A stretch of 35,513 nucleotides of DNA from an uncultured Deferribacteres bacterium (GCA_913009825.1 CAJVYQ010000057.1:1-35513); one strand, 5' to 3'; shown: positions 19,027 through 26,738, numbered from the stretch's first letter. A program made the numbers and translations. The notes: generated by a model from the letters alone, not told the origin.

Positions 19027-19486
19027 TTCCCTGTAACCGCTTCATCATCACTACACCGGTTCCGGTATTGAATTTTAATTTTCGGCCTTGATTGCCGCCA
19101 ATATCGGAACTTACAATGCAGATACCTTCATCATTTAAATTATCTTTTGCTATTAAAATATTTTTTGTGCCAACGCTCACTCCTCCATTCGATCCCTGAA
19201 GTACCGCAGCACCGCCAAAAACTTTTGCTTTCAAATTTTGCTTTTGGCTGCCTAATTTAATCATCTTATCGATGAGTTTTTTTATGGCAATATTGCCAAA
19301 CTTGGGCGATGCTAACCCATTTCCATTCCAGAGCGCTAACTGGAAATGATTAATTCCACCAATTTTTAACTCCGGATCCCACAAACATACCGCAACACAA
19401 GATCCTAAAACTGTTGTCACCACAAAAGGCAAATTGTTCGCAAACAGAGTACCGGGATACAAGTAGTGTTCTCTTGTGCTTGTCAT
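18995..19486 (-). CDS. cheD: CheD receptor glutamine deamidase
   Basis: A 163-residue CheD. The catalytic triad is visible: C30 in L-G-S-C-V-A-V, H47 in G-G-I-N-H-F, and T24 six residues before the cysteine. The conserved G-G-A-A-V and S-S-D-I-G-G-x-x-G-R-K blocks follow. CheD deamidates MCP glutamines and, where CheC is present, exchanges between receptors and CheC. No plain CheC is in the window, but the CheC-like fusion at 15159-16187 could be a partner (inference). It is placed 9 bases after the His-less kinase gene and overlaps cheR by up to 32 bases. Confidence 0.95.
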   Translation of the reverse strand: MTSTREHYLYPGTLFANNLPFVVTTVLGSCVAVCLWDPELKIGGINHFQLALWNGNGLASPKFGNIAIKKLIDKMIKLGSQKQNLKAKVFGGAAVLQGSNGGVSVGTKNILIAKDNLNDEGICIVSSDIGGNQGRKLKFNTGTGVVMMKRLQGNGANATINER

Positions 19487-19495
19487 TTTTTTCTC

Positions 19496-20392
19496 TTAGA
19501 ACTCCAGCTCTTCTTCAAAAAATATTTCATTACCTTCTGCAGACGTAAATTCAAGATCGGTAGTTAATTGCGGAAGAATAATTGTGAAAACACTCCCTTT
19601 TTGTTTCTCGCTCTCAACAGAAATGCTGCCGCCAAGCAATTCCACAAGAGCTTTTACAACAGACAATCCCAGGCCATGTCCCGGATGATTTTTTGTTGTC
19701 CCGGTCTCCAATTGACGGAATCGATCAAATATTTTTTCCTGATTCTTCTTTTCTATGCCGATACCGTAATCTTTAAAAGAAATTTTAAAATTCATATCTT
19801 CTAACCAGGATTTAATCTCGATACTGCCGCCTTTTTCACTATACTCAACGGCATTTTGCAAAAGATTCGATCCGATCAGATGAATTTTTTCGGGATCTGT
19901 TACGATATACATATCCCTATTTTCATTTTGGGGAATTTCATTTACAAATGACACCTGAATGTTTTTTTGTTTAATTTTGTGCTGTATAGCATCGATAACA
20001 CTATTTATCATACTTTCTATTTCGACGTTTGAGATGGATGGGGATATATCTCCGGCTTCAATTTCTGAAGCAGTAAAAATATTTTTTAATTGAAAATCTA
20101 AATTTAGTGACTCTTCATGAATTGTCACTGCCACGGCACGCATGGATTCCTTAGTGGGCCAGTCAAATAAAAAAAGATTTTTAGACAATCCCATCAGAGT
20201 AGTAAGAGGATTAACAATCTCATTTCTGATATTTGACAAAAAACTACTTTTTAGCTGTTCCGATTCCTGGAGTTTTCGGTTCAACGTCTCCATCTCTTTC
20301 ATCAACTTTTTATGATCTTCAAGAGATTTTTTGTTTTGCTCAAATCTCTCCTGAAGTTCTTTTAATAATTCACTATCAGATAATTTTGACAT
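19496..20392 (-). CDS. Histidine-kinase-like protein with Asn at the phospho-His site
   Basis: About 298 residues, soluble. An N-terminal coiled coil (to about 50) leads into a HisKA-like helix where the usual F-L-x-N-x-x-H-E-I-x-x-P-L reads F-L-S-N-I-R-N-E-I-V-N-P-L: the phospho-accepting histidine is asparagine (residue 57; codon AAT, one base from CAT). The ATPase domain seems intact, with N-L-L-Q-N-A-V-E-Y, D-Y-G-I-G-I, I-F-D-R-F and G-H-G-L-G-L-S. The tail is very acidic (ends E-E-E-L-E-F). I start at ATG 20392, which has GGAG six bases upstream, rather than the GTG at 20404. It cannot autophosphorylate in the normal way; it may phosphorylate another protein or act as an ATP-controlled scaffold. 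It sits between cheB and cheD. Confidence 0.88.
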   Translation of the reverse strand: MSKLSDSELLKELQERFEQNKKSLEDHKKLMKEMETLNRKLQESEQLKSSFLSNIRNEIVNPLTTLMGLSKNLFLFDWPTKESMRAVAVTIHEESLNLDFQLKNIFTASEIEAGDISPSISNVEIESMINSVIDAIQHKIKQKNIQVSFVNEIPQNENRDMYIVTDPEKIHLIGSNLLQNAVEYSEKGGSIEIKSWLEDMNFKISFKDYGIGIEKKNQEKIFDRFRQLETGTTKNHPGHGLGLSVVKALVELLGGSISVESEKQKGSVFTIILPQLTTDLEFTSAEGNEIFFEEELEF

Positions 20393-20447
20393 AGATTTCT
20401 CCACAGTTCAAGACAGTTCAAGGTCCGATCGATTATATTTTTTCAAA

Positions 20448-21515
20448 CTAATTCCCGGCTACTTTCAAAATCGAATGAGGAATTTTCTGCAAAGAGACAA
20501 CATAGTCTGCTCCGCCAAGTTTGATTGCCTCATTTGGCATGCCAAAAACCACACACGATTTTTCTTCCTGTGCAATTGTTTTTGCGCCGGCTTCTTTCAT
20601 CTCCAACAGACCTTTAGCGCCGTCGTCTCCCATTCCGGTCATGATGACCCCAACAGCATTTTTCCCCGCATAGCGGGATGCGGATCGAAATAAAACATCA
20701 ACAGAAGGGCGATGCCGGCTGACCAACGGCCCTTCCTTCACTTCAACATAGTACCGTGCACCGCTTCTTTTTATCATCATATGAAAGTTCCCCGGAGCAA
20801 TCAGCGCCCGCCCCGGGATAATGCTGTCACCGTCCGCCGCTTCTTTTACAGATATTTGGCAAATTCCATCTAATCGTTTTGCAAGGGCAGTAGTAAAATG
20901 TTCCGGCATGTGCTGAACAATAGCCATCCCCGGTGCGTCGGGCGGCATTGCTTCCAATAAAATCCGCAGCGCTTCGGTACCACCGGTGGAAGCGCCGATG
21001 GCAATTATTTTTTCCGTTGTCTGAATCATTGCTTTATTTTTAGATTTTGTTAAAAACGCATCTGCTGTAAGCTTGGGCGCTACTTTTTTCTTCGGAGTTA
21101 TCCGATTAACTTTTGTCCGGGCAGCCGCTTTCACAATATCACAAACAACAATTTTCGATTCTTCTATAAACTTTTTTGTCCCCATTTTGGGCTTCTCAAT
21201 AATTTCAACTGCACCATATTCCAAAGCTTTTAAAGCTGTTTCCGACCCCTTTTCCGTCAAACTGGACACCATCACCACCGGAATCGGATATTGACTCATC
21301 AGCTTACGTAGAAATGTCACTCCATCCATGCGCGGCATTTCCACATCCAAAGTAACTACATCCGGAACTTCCGACTTGATTTTGTTTGCCGCCACAAATG
21401 GGTCGGAAGCCGTAGCCATCACGGAAATATGCGGATCTGATTCTAAAATTTCCATCAATGTCTGCCTTACTATTGCCGAATCATCAACTACTAAGACCCG
21501 AATCCTCTTTTTCAT
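20448..21515 (-). CDS. cheB: CheB-type methylesterase (block B)
   Basis: About 355 residues. The receiver (1-120) has the D-D-S acidic pair, the phospho-site in V-T-L-D-V-E-M-P and the lysine in I-E-K-P. A basic linker rich in Lys, Thr and Pro follows, then the methylesterase domain with the catalytic serine in G-A-S-T-G-G, histidine in Q-H-M-P-E-H-F and aspartate in M-T-G-M-G-D-D-G. I start at 21515, where GAGG stands six bases before ATG and the protein opens M-K-K-R-I-R-V; the frame is open to 21557, but that part is probably untranslated. The other CheB (9586-10653) has a shorter, less basic linker. It follows cheR after a 240-base gap with repeats. Confidence 0.94.
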   Translation of the reverse strand: MKKRIRVLVVDDSAIVRQTLMEILESDPHISVMATASDPFVAANKIKSEVPDVVTLDVEMPRMDGVTFLRKLMSQYPIPVVMVSSLTEKGSETALKALEYGAVEIIEKPKMGTKKFIEESKIVVCDIVKAAARTKVNRITPKKKVAPKLTADAFLTKSKNKAMIQTTEKIIAIGASTGGTEALRILLEAMPPDAPGMAIVQHMPEHFTTALAKRLDGICQISVKEAADGDSIIPGRALIAPGNFHMMIKRSGARYYVEVKEGPLVSRHRPSVDVLFRSASRYAGKNAVGVIMTGMGDDGAKGLLEMKEAGAKTIAQEEKSCVVFGMPNEAIKLGGADYVVSLQKIPHSILKVAGN

Positions 21516-21557
21516 GATTTTCCTCACACATCTTAAAAATTCCCGGCCAAATCCCAT

Positions 21558-21755
21558 TCTCTATTTAAATGTACTGTAGTGTAGTTTGGCGAATTTTGGG
21601 AGGCGGCGTCATTCCCCGCCTGCACAGGCGGATGAGATTGCCGAAGAAACTCCTGCGGGAGGAAATGGATTGTTCGCTACACTCAGAATGACATGAGAAT
21701 CGCTCCATTTAAGTAGTTGTTGCATTGAACTCATCCCTTACCAATTTATTACTAA
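21558..21755. repeat. Repeat-like non-coding gap between cheR and cheB
   Basis: No gene. The stretch 21610-21635 holds a hairpin-like CCCCGCCTGCACAGGCGG, related to the CCTGCCCGC hairpins in the elements at 22637-22793 and 23270-23421. Near 21690 GAATCGCTCCATTTAAG resembles the right terminus of the AATTGAGCGATT family. A matching left end was not convincing, so this may be an eroded copy. Confidence 0.35.
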
Positions 21756-22616
21756 TTATTTCTCCAGCTTTCTATAAACTGTTGGCGCAACAGGAATAAA
21801 CCGCACATTCAAATTTGTTATGCTTTCCGAATGTCCGAAAAACAGATATCCTCCATTTTGTAGGTGTTTGTAGAATTTATTCAATAAAATTTCTGTTTTC
21901 TCTTTATTGAAATAAATAATAACATTTCGGCAAAAAATGATATGAAATTTCTCTTTGATACCAAATGATGATTTCATAAGATTTAAACGGTGAAATTTAA
22001 TTGTATCCCTCAATCGAGGTACAATTTTTACAATTTCATTCCCGGGATTTTTACTTTTCAACAAATATTTCTTTTTCAAACCGAACGGTACCGGTTCCAC
22101 TTTTTCTCGCTTATATATTCCTCTTTCCGCCGCATCCAAAGCTCTGGATGAGATATCTGTAGCCAAAATTGTAAATTTAAAACCCGGTGTTATTTCAGCA
22201 AACTCTCCCAAAACCATTGCCAGCGTGTACGGTTCATCACCATAAGAACAGCCGGCGCTCCATACAAGCAATCTTTTTCTTGTGCCGGCTTCAGAAAATT
22301 GCTTTAATTCCGGCAGGGCGGTTTTAGATAGATATTCAAAATGTGCCGGTTCACGAAAAAAATCGGTCTTATTAGTTGTAACCACATCGATCATATTTAC
22401 TAATTCATTCCTCTGTCCTTCGGGACTAAAAATGAAATTACAATATTGCTTAAATGATTCGATGTTTAATTGCTTCATCCGTTTTCTAAGACGAGATTCC
22501 AACATTGTTTTTTTTGAGTCAGGCATTTTAATGCCCAATTCATTTTCAATGAATCCACTCAATCTCTTAAAATCTCTGGGAGCAATTCTTGCACTATTCA
22601 AGGAAACTTCAGTCAT
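21756..22616 (-). CDS. cheR: CheR-type MCP methyltransferase (block B, first copy)
   Basis: A 286-residue CheR. The N-terminal helical domain (about 10-95) ends in N-K-T-D-F-F-R-E-P-A-H-F. The SAM domain has V-W-S-A-G-C-S-Y-G-D-E-P-Y-T, L-A-T-D-I-S, and I-I-F-C-R-N-V-I-I-Y-F, followed by G-Y-L-F-F-G-H-S-E-S. All expected motifs and full family length are present. The ATG at 22616 has no strong ribosome site; AGGATAG lies about 10 bases before it, and a miniature element ends only 20 bases upstream. The insertion may have altered translation or transcription of this gene. A second complete CheR follows after cheD. Confidence 0.94.
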   Translation of the reverse strand: MTEVSLNSARIAPRDFKRLSGFIENELGIKMPDSKKTMLESRLRKRMKQLNIESFKQYCNFIFSPEGQRNELVNMIDVVTTNKTDFFREPAHFEYLSKTALPELKQFSEAGTRKRLLVWSAGCSYGDEPYTLAMVLGEFAEITPGFKFTILATDISSRALDAAERGIYKREKVEPVPFGLKKKYLLKSKNPGNEIVKIVPRLRDTIKFHRLNLMKSSFGIKEKFHIIFCRNVIIYFNKEKTEILLNKFYKHLQNGGYLFFGHSESITNLNVRFIPVAPTVYRKLEK

Positions 22617-22636
22617 TTAAAATTCTATCCTAAATA

Positions 22637-22793
22637 AAACCTTAATTGAGCGATTCCGAACTTCAGACTATCACCTATCGAATGAAATGTCATTCAGTAG
22701 GAATCTTGTTATTTTAATGCTTATAATCAAAAAAATTCCTCCCCGCCTGCTGCGGGCAGGCTGAATGGCAGAAAAATCGTTCAGTTAAGGAAA
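22637..22793. mobile_element. Miniature element, third repeat family (copy 1)
   Basis: The left terminus AAACCTTAATTGAGCGATT (22637-22655) and right terminus AATCGTTCAGTTAAGGAAA (22775-22793) are inverted repeats with few mismatches. The interior contains a strong hairpin around 22742-22762 (CCCGCCTGC/GCGGGCAGG). No ORF. It separates cheR from the response-regulator remnant. Flanks contain AAATAA on the left and AAAATAATAA on the right, not clear enough to call a target duplication. Confidence 0.65.
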
Positions 22794-22877
22794 ATAATAA
22801 TTAGTACTGTTTCCTATTCTTATATCGTCATACTTTTTAGTTTCTTGAATTTTGGTGAGTTTCTACATTCGTTTTAA

Positions 22878-23268
22878 TTATTCTAACTCGATGGTCAGAT
22901 CCCGAATACGCTGTTCCAACAGGCCACAATACATTTTACTTTCAAATTTCGATTACGCGTATTGGCTGCACCGGTTACATGATTCATTAACTCTTCCGGA
23001 TTTAACGGTTTTGCAATAAAACCATGAGCTCCATTTTCAATTATTCTCTTGCCCGGGTTAAACCCACCTGCTCCAGTAATTATAATTACAGGGATATCCG
23101 AATATTCTTTTGAGATATAGTTTTGCAATTCAATACCGGTTTTTCCCGGCATCACCACATCGCAGAGCACCAAATCAAACTCTTTTTTTTGCAGATGATC
23201 GCAAACCTCGGAATAATTGGCAGCTTCATTAAAATCATACCCGTGTTTGCTGATAATCCTGCTAATTA
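22878..23268 (-). pseudogene. Response-regulator (receiver) remnant, 5'-truncated and frameshifted
   Basis: The frame can be read from the edge of the repeat element: A-L-I-S-R-I-I-S-K-H-G-Y-D-F, then F-D-L-V-L-C-D-V-V-M-P-G (phospho-aspartate site) and F-I-A-K-P-L-N-P-E-E-L (lysine site). The first dozen or so receiver residues, including the start codon and the D-D acidic pair, are missing; a TGA lies in frame inside the element. Near 22930 the frame breaks: the open frame ends at 22895 in a non-receiver-like tail, while the next frame gives C-G-L-L-E-Q-R-I-R-D-L-T-I-E-L-E ending at 22878. One lost base in an A-run explains it. A TTG at 23173 is the only internal start candidate, so no working receiver is expected. 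Confidence 0.85.
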
Positions 23269-23269
23269 G

Positions 23270-23421
23270 TGCCTGAACAAAAACTATGAAATAGCATCTG
23301 CAGTGTCATTCCTGCGAAAGCAGCCTGCCCGCTGCAGGCAGTGAATCTAATGAAAACAATATGTTATGGATTCCCGCTTTCGCGGGAATAACAGAAAAAG
23401 CGAGTTCTCGGACAGACACTA
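23270..23421. mobile_element. Miniature element, second repeat family, abutting the ruined receiver gene
   Basis: The left side reads TAGTGCCTGAACAAAAAC (from 23267) and the inverse of the right side TAGTGTCTGTCCGAGAACTC. Both are bordered by CTAATTAG, a palindrome (23262-23269 and 23419-23426), which is either a target duplication or part of the terminus. The interior has hairpins: CAGCCTGCCCGCTGCAGGC and ATTCCCGCTTTCGCGGGAAT. Simple removal of the element plus one CTAATTAG does not restore an N-terminus for the receiver, so a deletion accompanied or preceded the insertion. Confidence 0.7.
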
Positions 23422-23434
23422 ATTAGTTCAAACT

Positions 23435-23962
23435 TTACGCTTCCACCGCTTCCGGTTCTTCTTCAACAGGAGCATCCCCGCTGTTCATATTACCGACACC
23501 AAGGAGTTCTTCGACAGAAAATATTTTAGTAAAATCCAAAATCAGAACAAAATCTTCACCTATTTTACCCATACCATCAAGAAACTCTGTATTTAACCGG
23601 GTACCCAATCTTGGCGGCGGCTCAACCTGGGTTTGATCCATATCGAATACTTCCTGTACAGAATCGACTAAGGCACCAAGAGTTGTAGTTTCCGAATCGA
23701 TGGTGTTCTCAACGATGATAATGCAAGTATTTACAGTTTGCTCACCTTTCGGCAGACCAAGTTTTAACCGCATATCTACAACCGGAACCACTTTGCCGCG
23801 TAAGTTTATCACACCCAGCATAAATTCCGGCATACGCGGTACTTTGGTTATTTTCGATAAATCCAATATTTCCCGAACTTTTGAAATGTCAAGGGCAAAC
23901 GACTCTTTGTCAAGTTTAAATGACAAGTACTGCGTCGTTTGATTACTATTGTTTTCACTCAT
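23435..23962 (-). CDS. cheW: CheW adaptor with acidic tail (block B)
   Basis: A 175-residue CheW-family adaptor. The domain (about 10-150) shows F-K-L-D-K-E-S-F-A-L-D-I-S-K-V-R-E-I-L, then V-P-R-M-P-E-F-M-L-G-V-I-N-L-R-G-K-V-V-P-V-V-D and L-D-F-T-K-I-F-S. The last about 20 residues are a Glu-rich extension absent from the block A CheW. Its ribosome site and start (GGAGGTAGTATGA) are identical to those of the upstream soluble MCP, suggesting matched translation. It is separated from that MCP by a terminator and a miniature element, and is followed after 12 bases by the second-family element. Confidence 0.94.
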   Translation of the reverse strand: MSENNSNQTTQYLSFKLDKESFALDISKVREILDLSKITKVPRMPEFMLGVINLRGKVVPVVDMRLKLGLPKGEQTVNTCIIIVENTIDSETTTLGALVDSVQEVFDMDQTQVEPPPRLGTRLNTEFLDGMGKIGEDFVLILDFTKIFSVEELLGVGNMNSGDAPVEEEPEAVEA

Positions 23963-24011
23963 ACTACCTCCCGGTAATAACTGTTGTATAGTAATATTTT
24001 TAACTAAATAC

Positions 24012-24113
24012 GTAACTATTCAGGCTCAGTATTCCTTGTAGAACGAGACGTTGTCTCGCTAAGGCGATTCAGCGAATCGCCCTACATAAAAGAAAACAAT
24101 GCTGAATAGTTAC
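24012..24113. mobile_element. IS66-type miniature element with perfect 8-bp target duplication
   Basis: The left end GTAACTATTCAG (24012-24023) and right end CTGAATAGTTAC (24102-24113) are perfect inverted repeats. CTAAATAC stands directly outside both (24004-24011 and 24114-24121), a perfect 8-bp duplication. IS66-family elements have ends starting GTAA and make 8-bp duplications, which fits. The interior has two hairpins: CGAGAC-GTT-GTCTCG and GGCGATTC-AGC-GAATCGCC. No ORF. It inserted just past the terminator of the soluble MCP gene. Confidence 0.85.
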
Positions 24114-24121
24114 CTAAATAC

Positions 24122-24160
24122 AATTAAATTGCAGGCCGATAAAACTTTATCGACCTGCAA
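24122..24160 (-). terminator. Intrinsic terminator after the soluble MCP gene
   Basis: TTGCAGG (24129-24135) pairs with CCTGCAA (24154-24160), and CGATAAA (24137-24143) with TTTATCG (24146-24152), leaving a 2-base loop. On the minus strand the stem is followed by TTTAATT. It starts 20 bases after the MCP stop codon, so the MCP is probably its own transcription unit and cheW needs another promoter or read-through. Confidence 0.8.
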
Positions 24161-24179
24161 TTGCACCATTAATTTTCCA

Positions 24180-25460
24180 CTAAAAATTTTCAAACTCATC
24201 ATCGTCAGCGGCGCCGCCATTATGTCCATTGCCTAAATCCAAATCGACTGTAGAATGCAAAGCCACAGAGTCTTTTTCATACACAGGCTTCGATTTTGCT
24301 TTGCTTTTTTTCTTTGGAGTCACTTTGGCAGTAGATCTTTTTGCACCATTTCTCTTTATGGAACTGTTCTTAGCAACATTAAAAAATGAAATGGTATCTA
24401 ACAATTGCTCCGACTGGCCGGAAAGTTCTTCCGCCATGGAAGACATTTCTTCAGAACCGGCAGCATTCTGCTGAATAACCTGATCCAATTGATTGATAGC
24501 TTTGTTGATCTGTTCTGCGCCGGTATTTTGTTCGGCGCTGGCGGCGTTAATTTCCTGAACCAGTTCCGCCGTCTTTTGAATATCCGGCACTAATTTTTCT
24601 AACATCTCACCGGCTTTTTCAGATACTTTAACAGTGGATGAAGACAATTCACCGATCTCTCCGGCGGCTTTCTGGCTGCGTTCTGCAAGTTTACGCACTT
24701 CGGCCGCAACCACAGCAAAACCTTTACCATGCTCGCCGGCTCTTGCCGCTTCGATGGCTGCATTTAACGCTAACAGATTGGTCTGCCGTGCAATCTCTTC
24801 AATAATGCCTATTTTATCCGCGATATCTTTCATGGCGCCAACAGCTTCAACCACAGCTTTGCCGCTTTCTTCTGCGTCTTGTGCGGCTTTACCGGCAATT
24901 TTATCGGTCTGCTGCGCATTATCGGAATTCTGCTGAATATTGGACGCCATCTGTTCCATAGATGAAGACGCTTCTTCCACAGAAGCCGCCTGTTCGGTAG
25001 CTCCTTCCGATAGCTGCTGAGAGCTATCACTTAAGCTATTACTGCCCAAAGCAACTTGGCTGGCAGCTGTTTGTATCTCTTGCGCAAAGTTGCTCAGATT
25101 CTCGATCATGGAATTTATATTTTTCTTGATCTCGTTAAAATCGCCCTTGTATTCATCGGTGATCTTCTCCGGAATGTCGCCTTTTGAAATCCGGTCCACG
25201 TATTCGGCAGTCACGTTAATCGGTCCGACAAAAGCGTCAACCGTATCATTAATTCCCTGTACAATTTTGGCAAAATCGCCGGTAAATTTATTAACATCCC
25301 CGCGCCGGTCAAGTTTGCCTTGCACAATTGCATCGGTTAACATACCTACCTCAGATACCAGCTCCCCTACCTGTTTTTTAAATAGGTCATTCTCTTCCTG
25401 CAGTGCTGTGAAATTTTCCTGAGGGGCATCCTTAACATAATTCTTTTTTTTCCAAATCAT
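24180..25460 (-). CDS. Soluble methyl-accepting chemotaxis protein with aromatic C-terminal motif
   Basis: A 426-residue MCP without membrane segments. Residues about 20-125 form HAMP-like helical units ([15 protein letters not shown]; then [13 protein letters not shown]). The signalling hairpin follows, with tip [21 protein letters not shown]. After about residue 365 a flexible Lys/Ser/Thr-rich linker leads to an acidic end D-D-D-E-F-E-N-F. The last five residues, E-F-E-N-F, fit the x-[HFYW]-x-x-[HFYW] pattern of the CheR-binding pentapeptide on some MCPs. No PAS, GAF or other input domain is visible, so it senses something internal by unknown means. Strong AAGGAGG ribosome site. Confidence 0.95.
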   Translation of the reverse strand: MIWKKKNYVKDAPQENFTALQEENDLFKKQVGELVSEVGMLTDAIVQGKLDRRGDVNKFTGDFAKIVQGINDTVDAFVGPINVTAEYVDRISKGDIPEKITDEYKGDFNEIKKNINSMIENLSNFAQEIQTAASQVALGSNSLSDSSQQLSEGATEQAASVEEASSSMEQMASNIQQNSDNAQQTDKIAGKAAQDAEESGKAVVEAVGAMKDIADKIGIIEEIARQTNLLALNAAIEAARAGEHGKGFAVVAAEVRKLAERSQKAAGEIGELSSSTVKVSEKAGEMLEKLVPDIQKTAELVQEINAASAEQNTGAEQINKAINQLDQVIQQNAAGSEEMSSMAEELSGQSEQLLDTISFFNVAKNSSIKRNGAKRSTAKVTPKKKSKAKSKPVYEKDSVALHSTVDLDLGNGHNGGAADDDEFENF

Positions 25461-25657
25461 ACTACCTCCTTTTTCCTGATATTAATTTTCCTTCTGCAAA
25501 AGCTGCGGCATTATAGTTTCCCTCTTATATTAAGGCCTTCATAATTGCTTCCATTCGGCCGGGCTAGCATAGTCAGACCGTTTGAAATATTCGTGAAAAA
25601 CTATTTTCACCTAAATACAGACCTATAAATTGTTTTTAATCTTGAACCCATAAAATG

Positions 25658-26299
25658 TCAACCCACTTTTCTAAAAATTTGTCCGTCGGCACTCGTCTGC
25701 TCGAACAGGTTAGAAAGTCCTTCGGGAAGCTTTTGCGTCTGTTCCGTGGCAAAAAAACCACCCGGTAACAAGACATCATAAAACATTCTGATAACTTCGA
25801 TTCGTTCCTTATATTTTATATGAAGCAATACATTTTTACACACAATCAGGCTATAATCTTTGCCGGCCGGTTTTAGTGTTAATAAATCATGTTTCTGATA
25901 ATGAAGCCGGTTTCTGAGGAGTTCTACAATTTGGAAGTGATCCGGCTTCCCGTTTTTTTGAAAATATTTCTTAAACAACTCGCGCGGAATTCGTTCCAGT
26001 TCCGCTTTTGGATAGAGACCGGTAACGATAATCTCTTCGAAAAGATTGCTGCCGTCAATATCGGTGGCATCTATATGGAGATTCTTAAAGACAAATCTGC
26101 CCATATTCTCGGCAAGCAGAATTGCTAAAGTATAAGGTTCCTGCCCCATGGCACAACCGGCATCCCAAATACGAATATTGCTTCTTCCCGAAATGATTGG
26201 GAAAATATGTTTAACGGTTAGTTCTAATGTATGTAAATCTCTGAAAAAATAAGTGAATGCCGTTTTTTTCCTTCCAATACATTTATAAAATAAATCCAA
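25658..26299 (-). CDS. Short CheR-like methyltransferase lacking the N-terminal CheR domain
   Basis: Up to 213 residues. It opens with a remnant of the CheR inter-domain motif (A-F-T-Y-F-F-R-D) and continues with a full SAM domain: I-W-D-A-G-C-A-M-G-Q-E-P-Y-T, D-A-T-D-I-D, and the C-R-N-V-I-Y-F-type stretch as V-C-K-N-V-L-L-H-I. The usual 70-residue helical domain that docks on MCPs is absent; compact CheR-like proteins of this form do exist, so it may be complete. The first start is a TTG (26299) lying in the T-run of an intrinsic terminator, with no ribosome site, so expression is doubtful. The frame stays open upstream to a TGA at about 26326, without ATG or GTG. It may be decayed at its 5' end. 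The soluble MCP follows after about 200 bases. Confidence 0.7.
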   Translation of the reverse strand: MDLFYKCIGRKKTAFTYFFRDLHTLELTVKHIFPIISGRSNIRIWDAGCAMGQEPYTLAILLAENMGRFVFKNLHIDATDIDGSNLFEEIIVTGLYPKAELERIPRELFKKYFQKNGKPDHFQIVELLRNRLHYQKHDLLTLKPAGKDYSLIVCKNVLLHIKYKERIEVIRMFYDVLLPGGFFATEQTQKLPEGLSNLFEQTSADGQIFRKVG

Positions 26300-26348
26300 A
26301 AAAAAGGCACAATCAGCTATCCTGAATCAGGATTGCCAATTGTGCCTT
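26298..26348 (-). terminator. Intrinsic terminator immediately upstream of the short cheR-like gene
   Basis: AAGGCACAAT (26304-26313) pairs with ATTGTGCCTT (26339-26348), with inner stem TCCTGA/TCAGGA (26320-26332). On the minus strand it is followed by eight T residues, a textbook intrinsic terminator. The TTG start of the next gene lies in that T-run. The stem's TTGTGCCTT-ACTA unit is repeated in tandem next to it (TTGTGCCTTCACTAGAAAA, then TTGTGCCTTTACTAAAAAA, to about 26382). Confidence 0.8.
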
Positions 26349-26613
26349 CACTAGAAAATTTTGTGCCTTTACTAAAAAATCCCTTTTGTATTTTCTCGAT
26401 AAGGCGGCTCATTCAAACTAAATGAGTTCCGATATTCAATTACAATATCGGGAGCTATAATAAAAAACTTAATATGTTTTCGCAATTTATTTTTTGACAG
26501 TCTTGGAAAAAATCGGAAGTTATTTTTCAGTGACCCCTAAGAATAATTAAATTAGGACAATTTAGTAATTTAAACTCAGTTTGTTTTGCGAATCCTTTTA
26601 TTTAATTACAATT
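26349..26613. other. Non-coding AT-rich gap
   Basis: Apart from the tandem TTGTGCCTT copy at its left edge, this stretch shows no ORF, no recognised RNA and no clear inverted termini. On the minus strand it is the upstream (leader) side of the terminator at 26298-26348, so a short transcript or leader RNA is possible. Confidence 0.4.
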
Positions 26614-26738
26614 TAATCCTGAATTGAGCGATTCTCTTATTTTTGAGCTTGTTTTTATTGCTAAATGGATTTTTATTTTTAAACTAAATCCGATTAGCGA
26701 TTCAGCGAATCGTCCTACAATCGCTCAATTAAGGTTTA
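26614..26738. mobile_element. Miniature element, third repeat family (copy 2)
   Basis: The left terminus AATCCTGAATTGAGCGATT (26615-26633) and right terminus AATCGCTCAATTAAGGTTTA (26719-26738) are inverted repeats matching those at 22637-22793. The interior includes GCGATTCAGCGAATCGTCCTAC, nearly identical to the hairpin inside the IS66-type element at 24012-24113, although the termini differ. No ORF. Confidence 0.7.
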
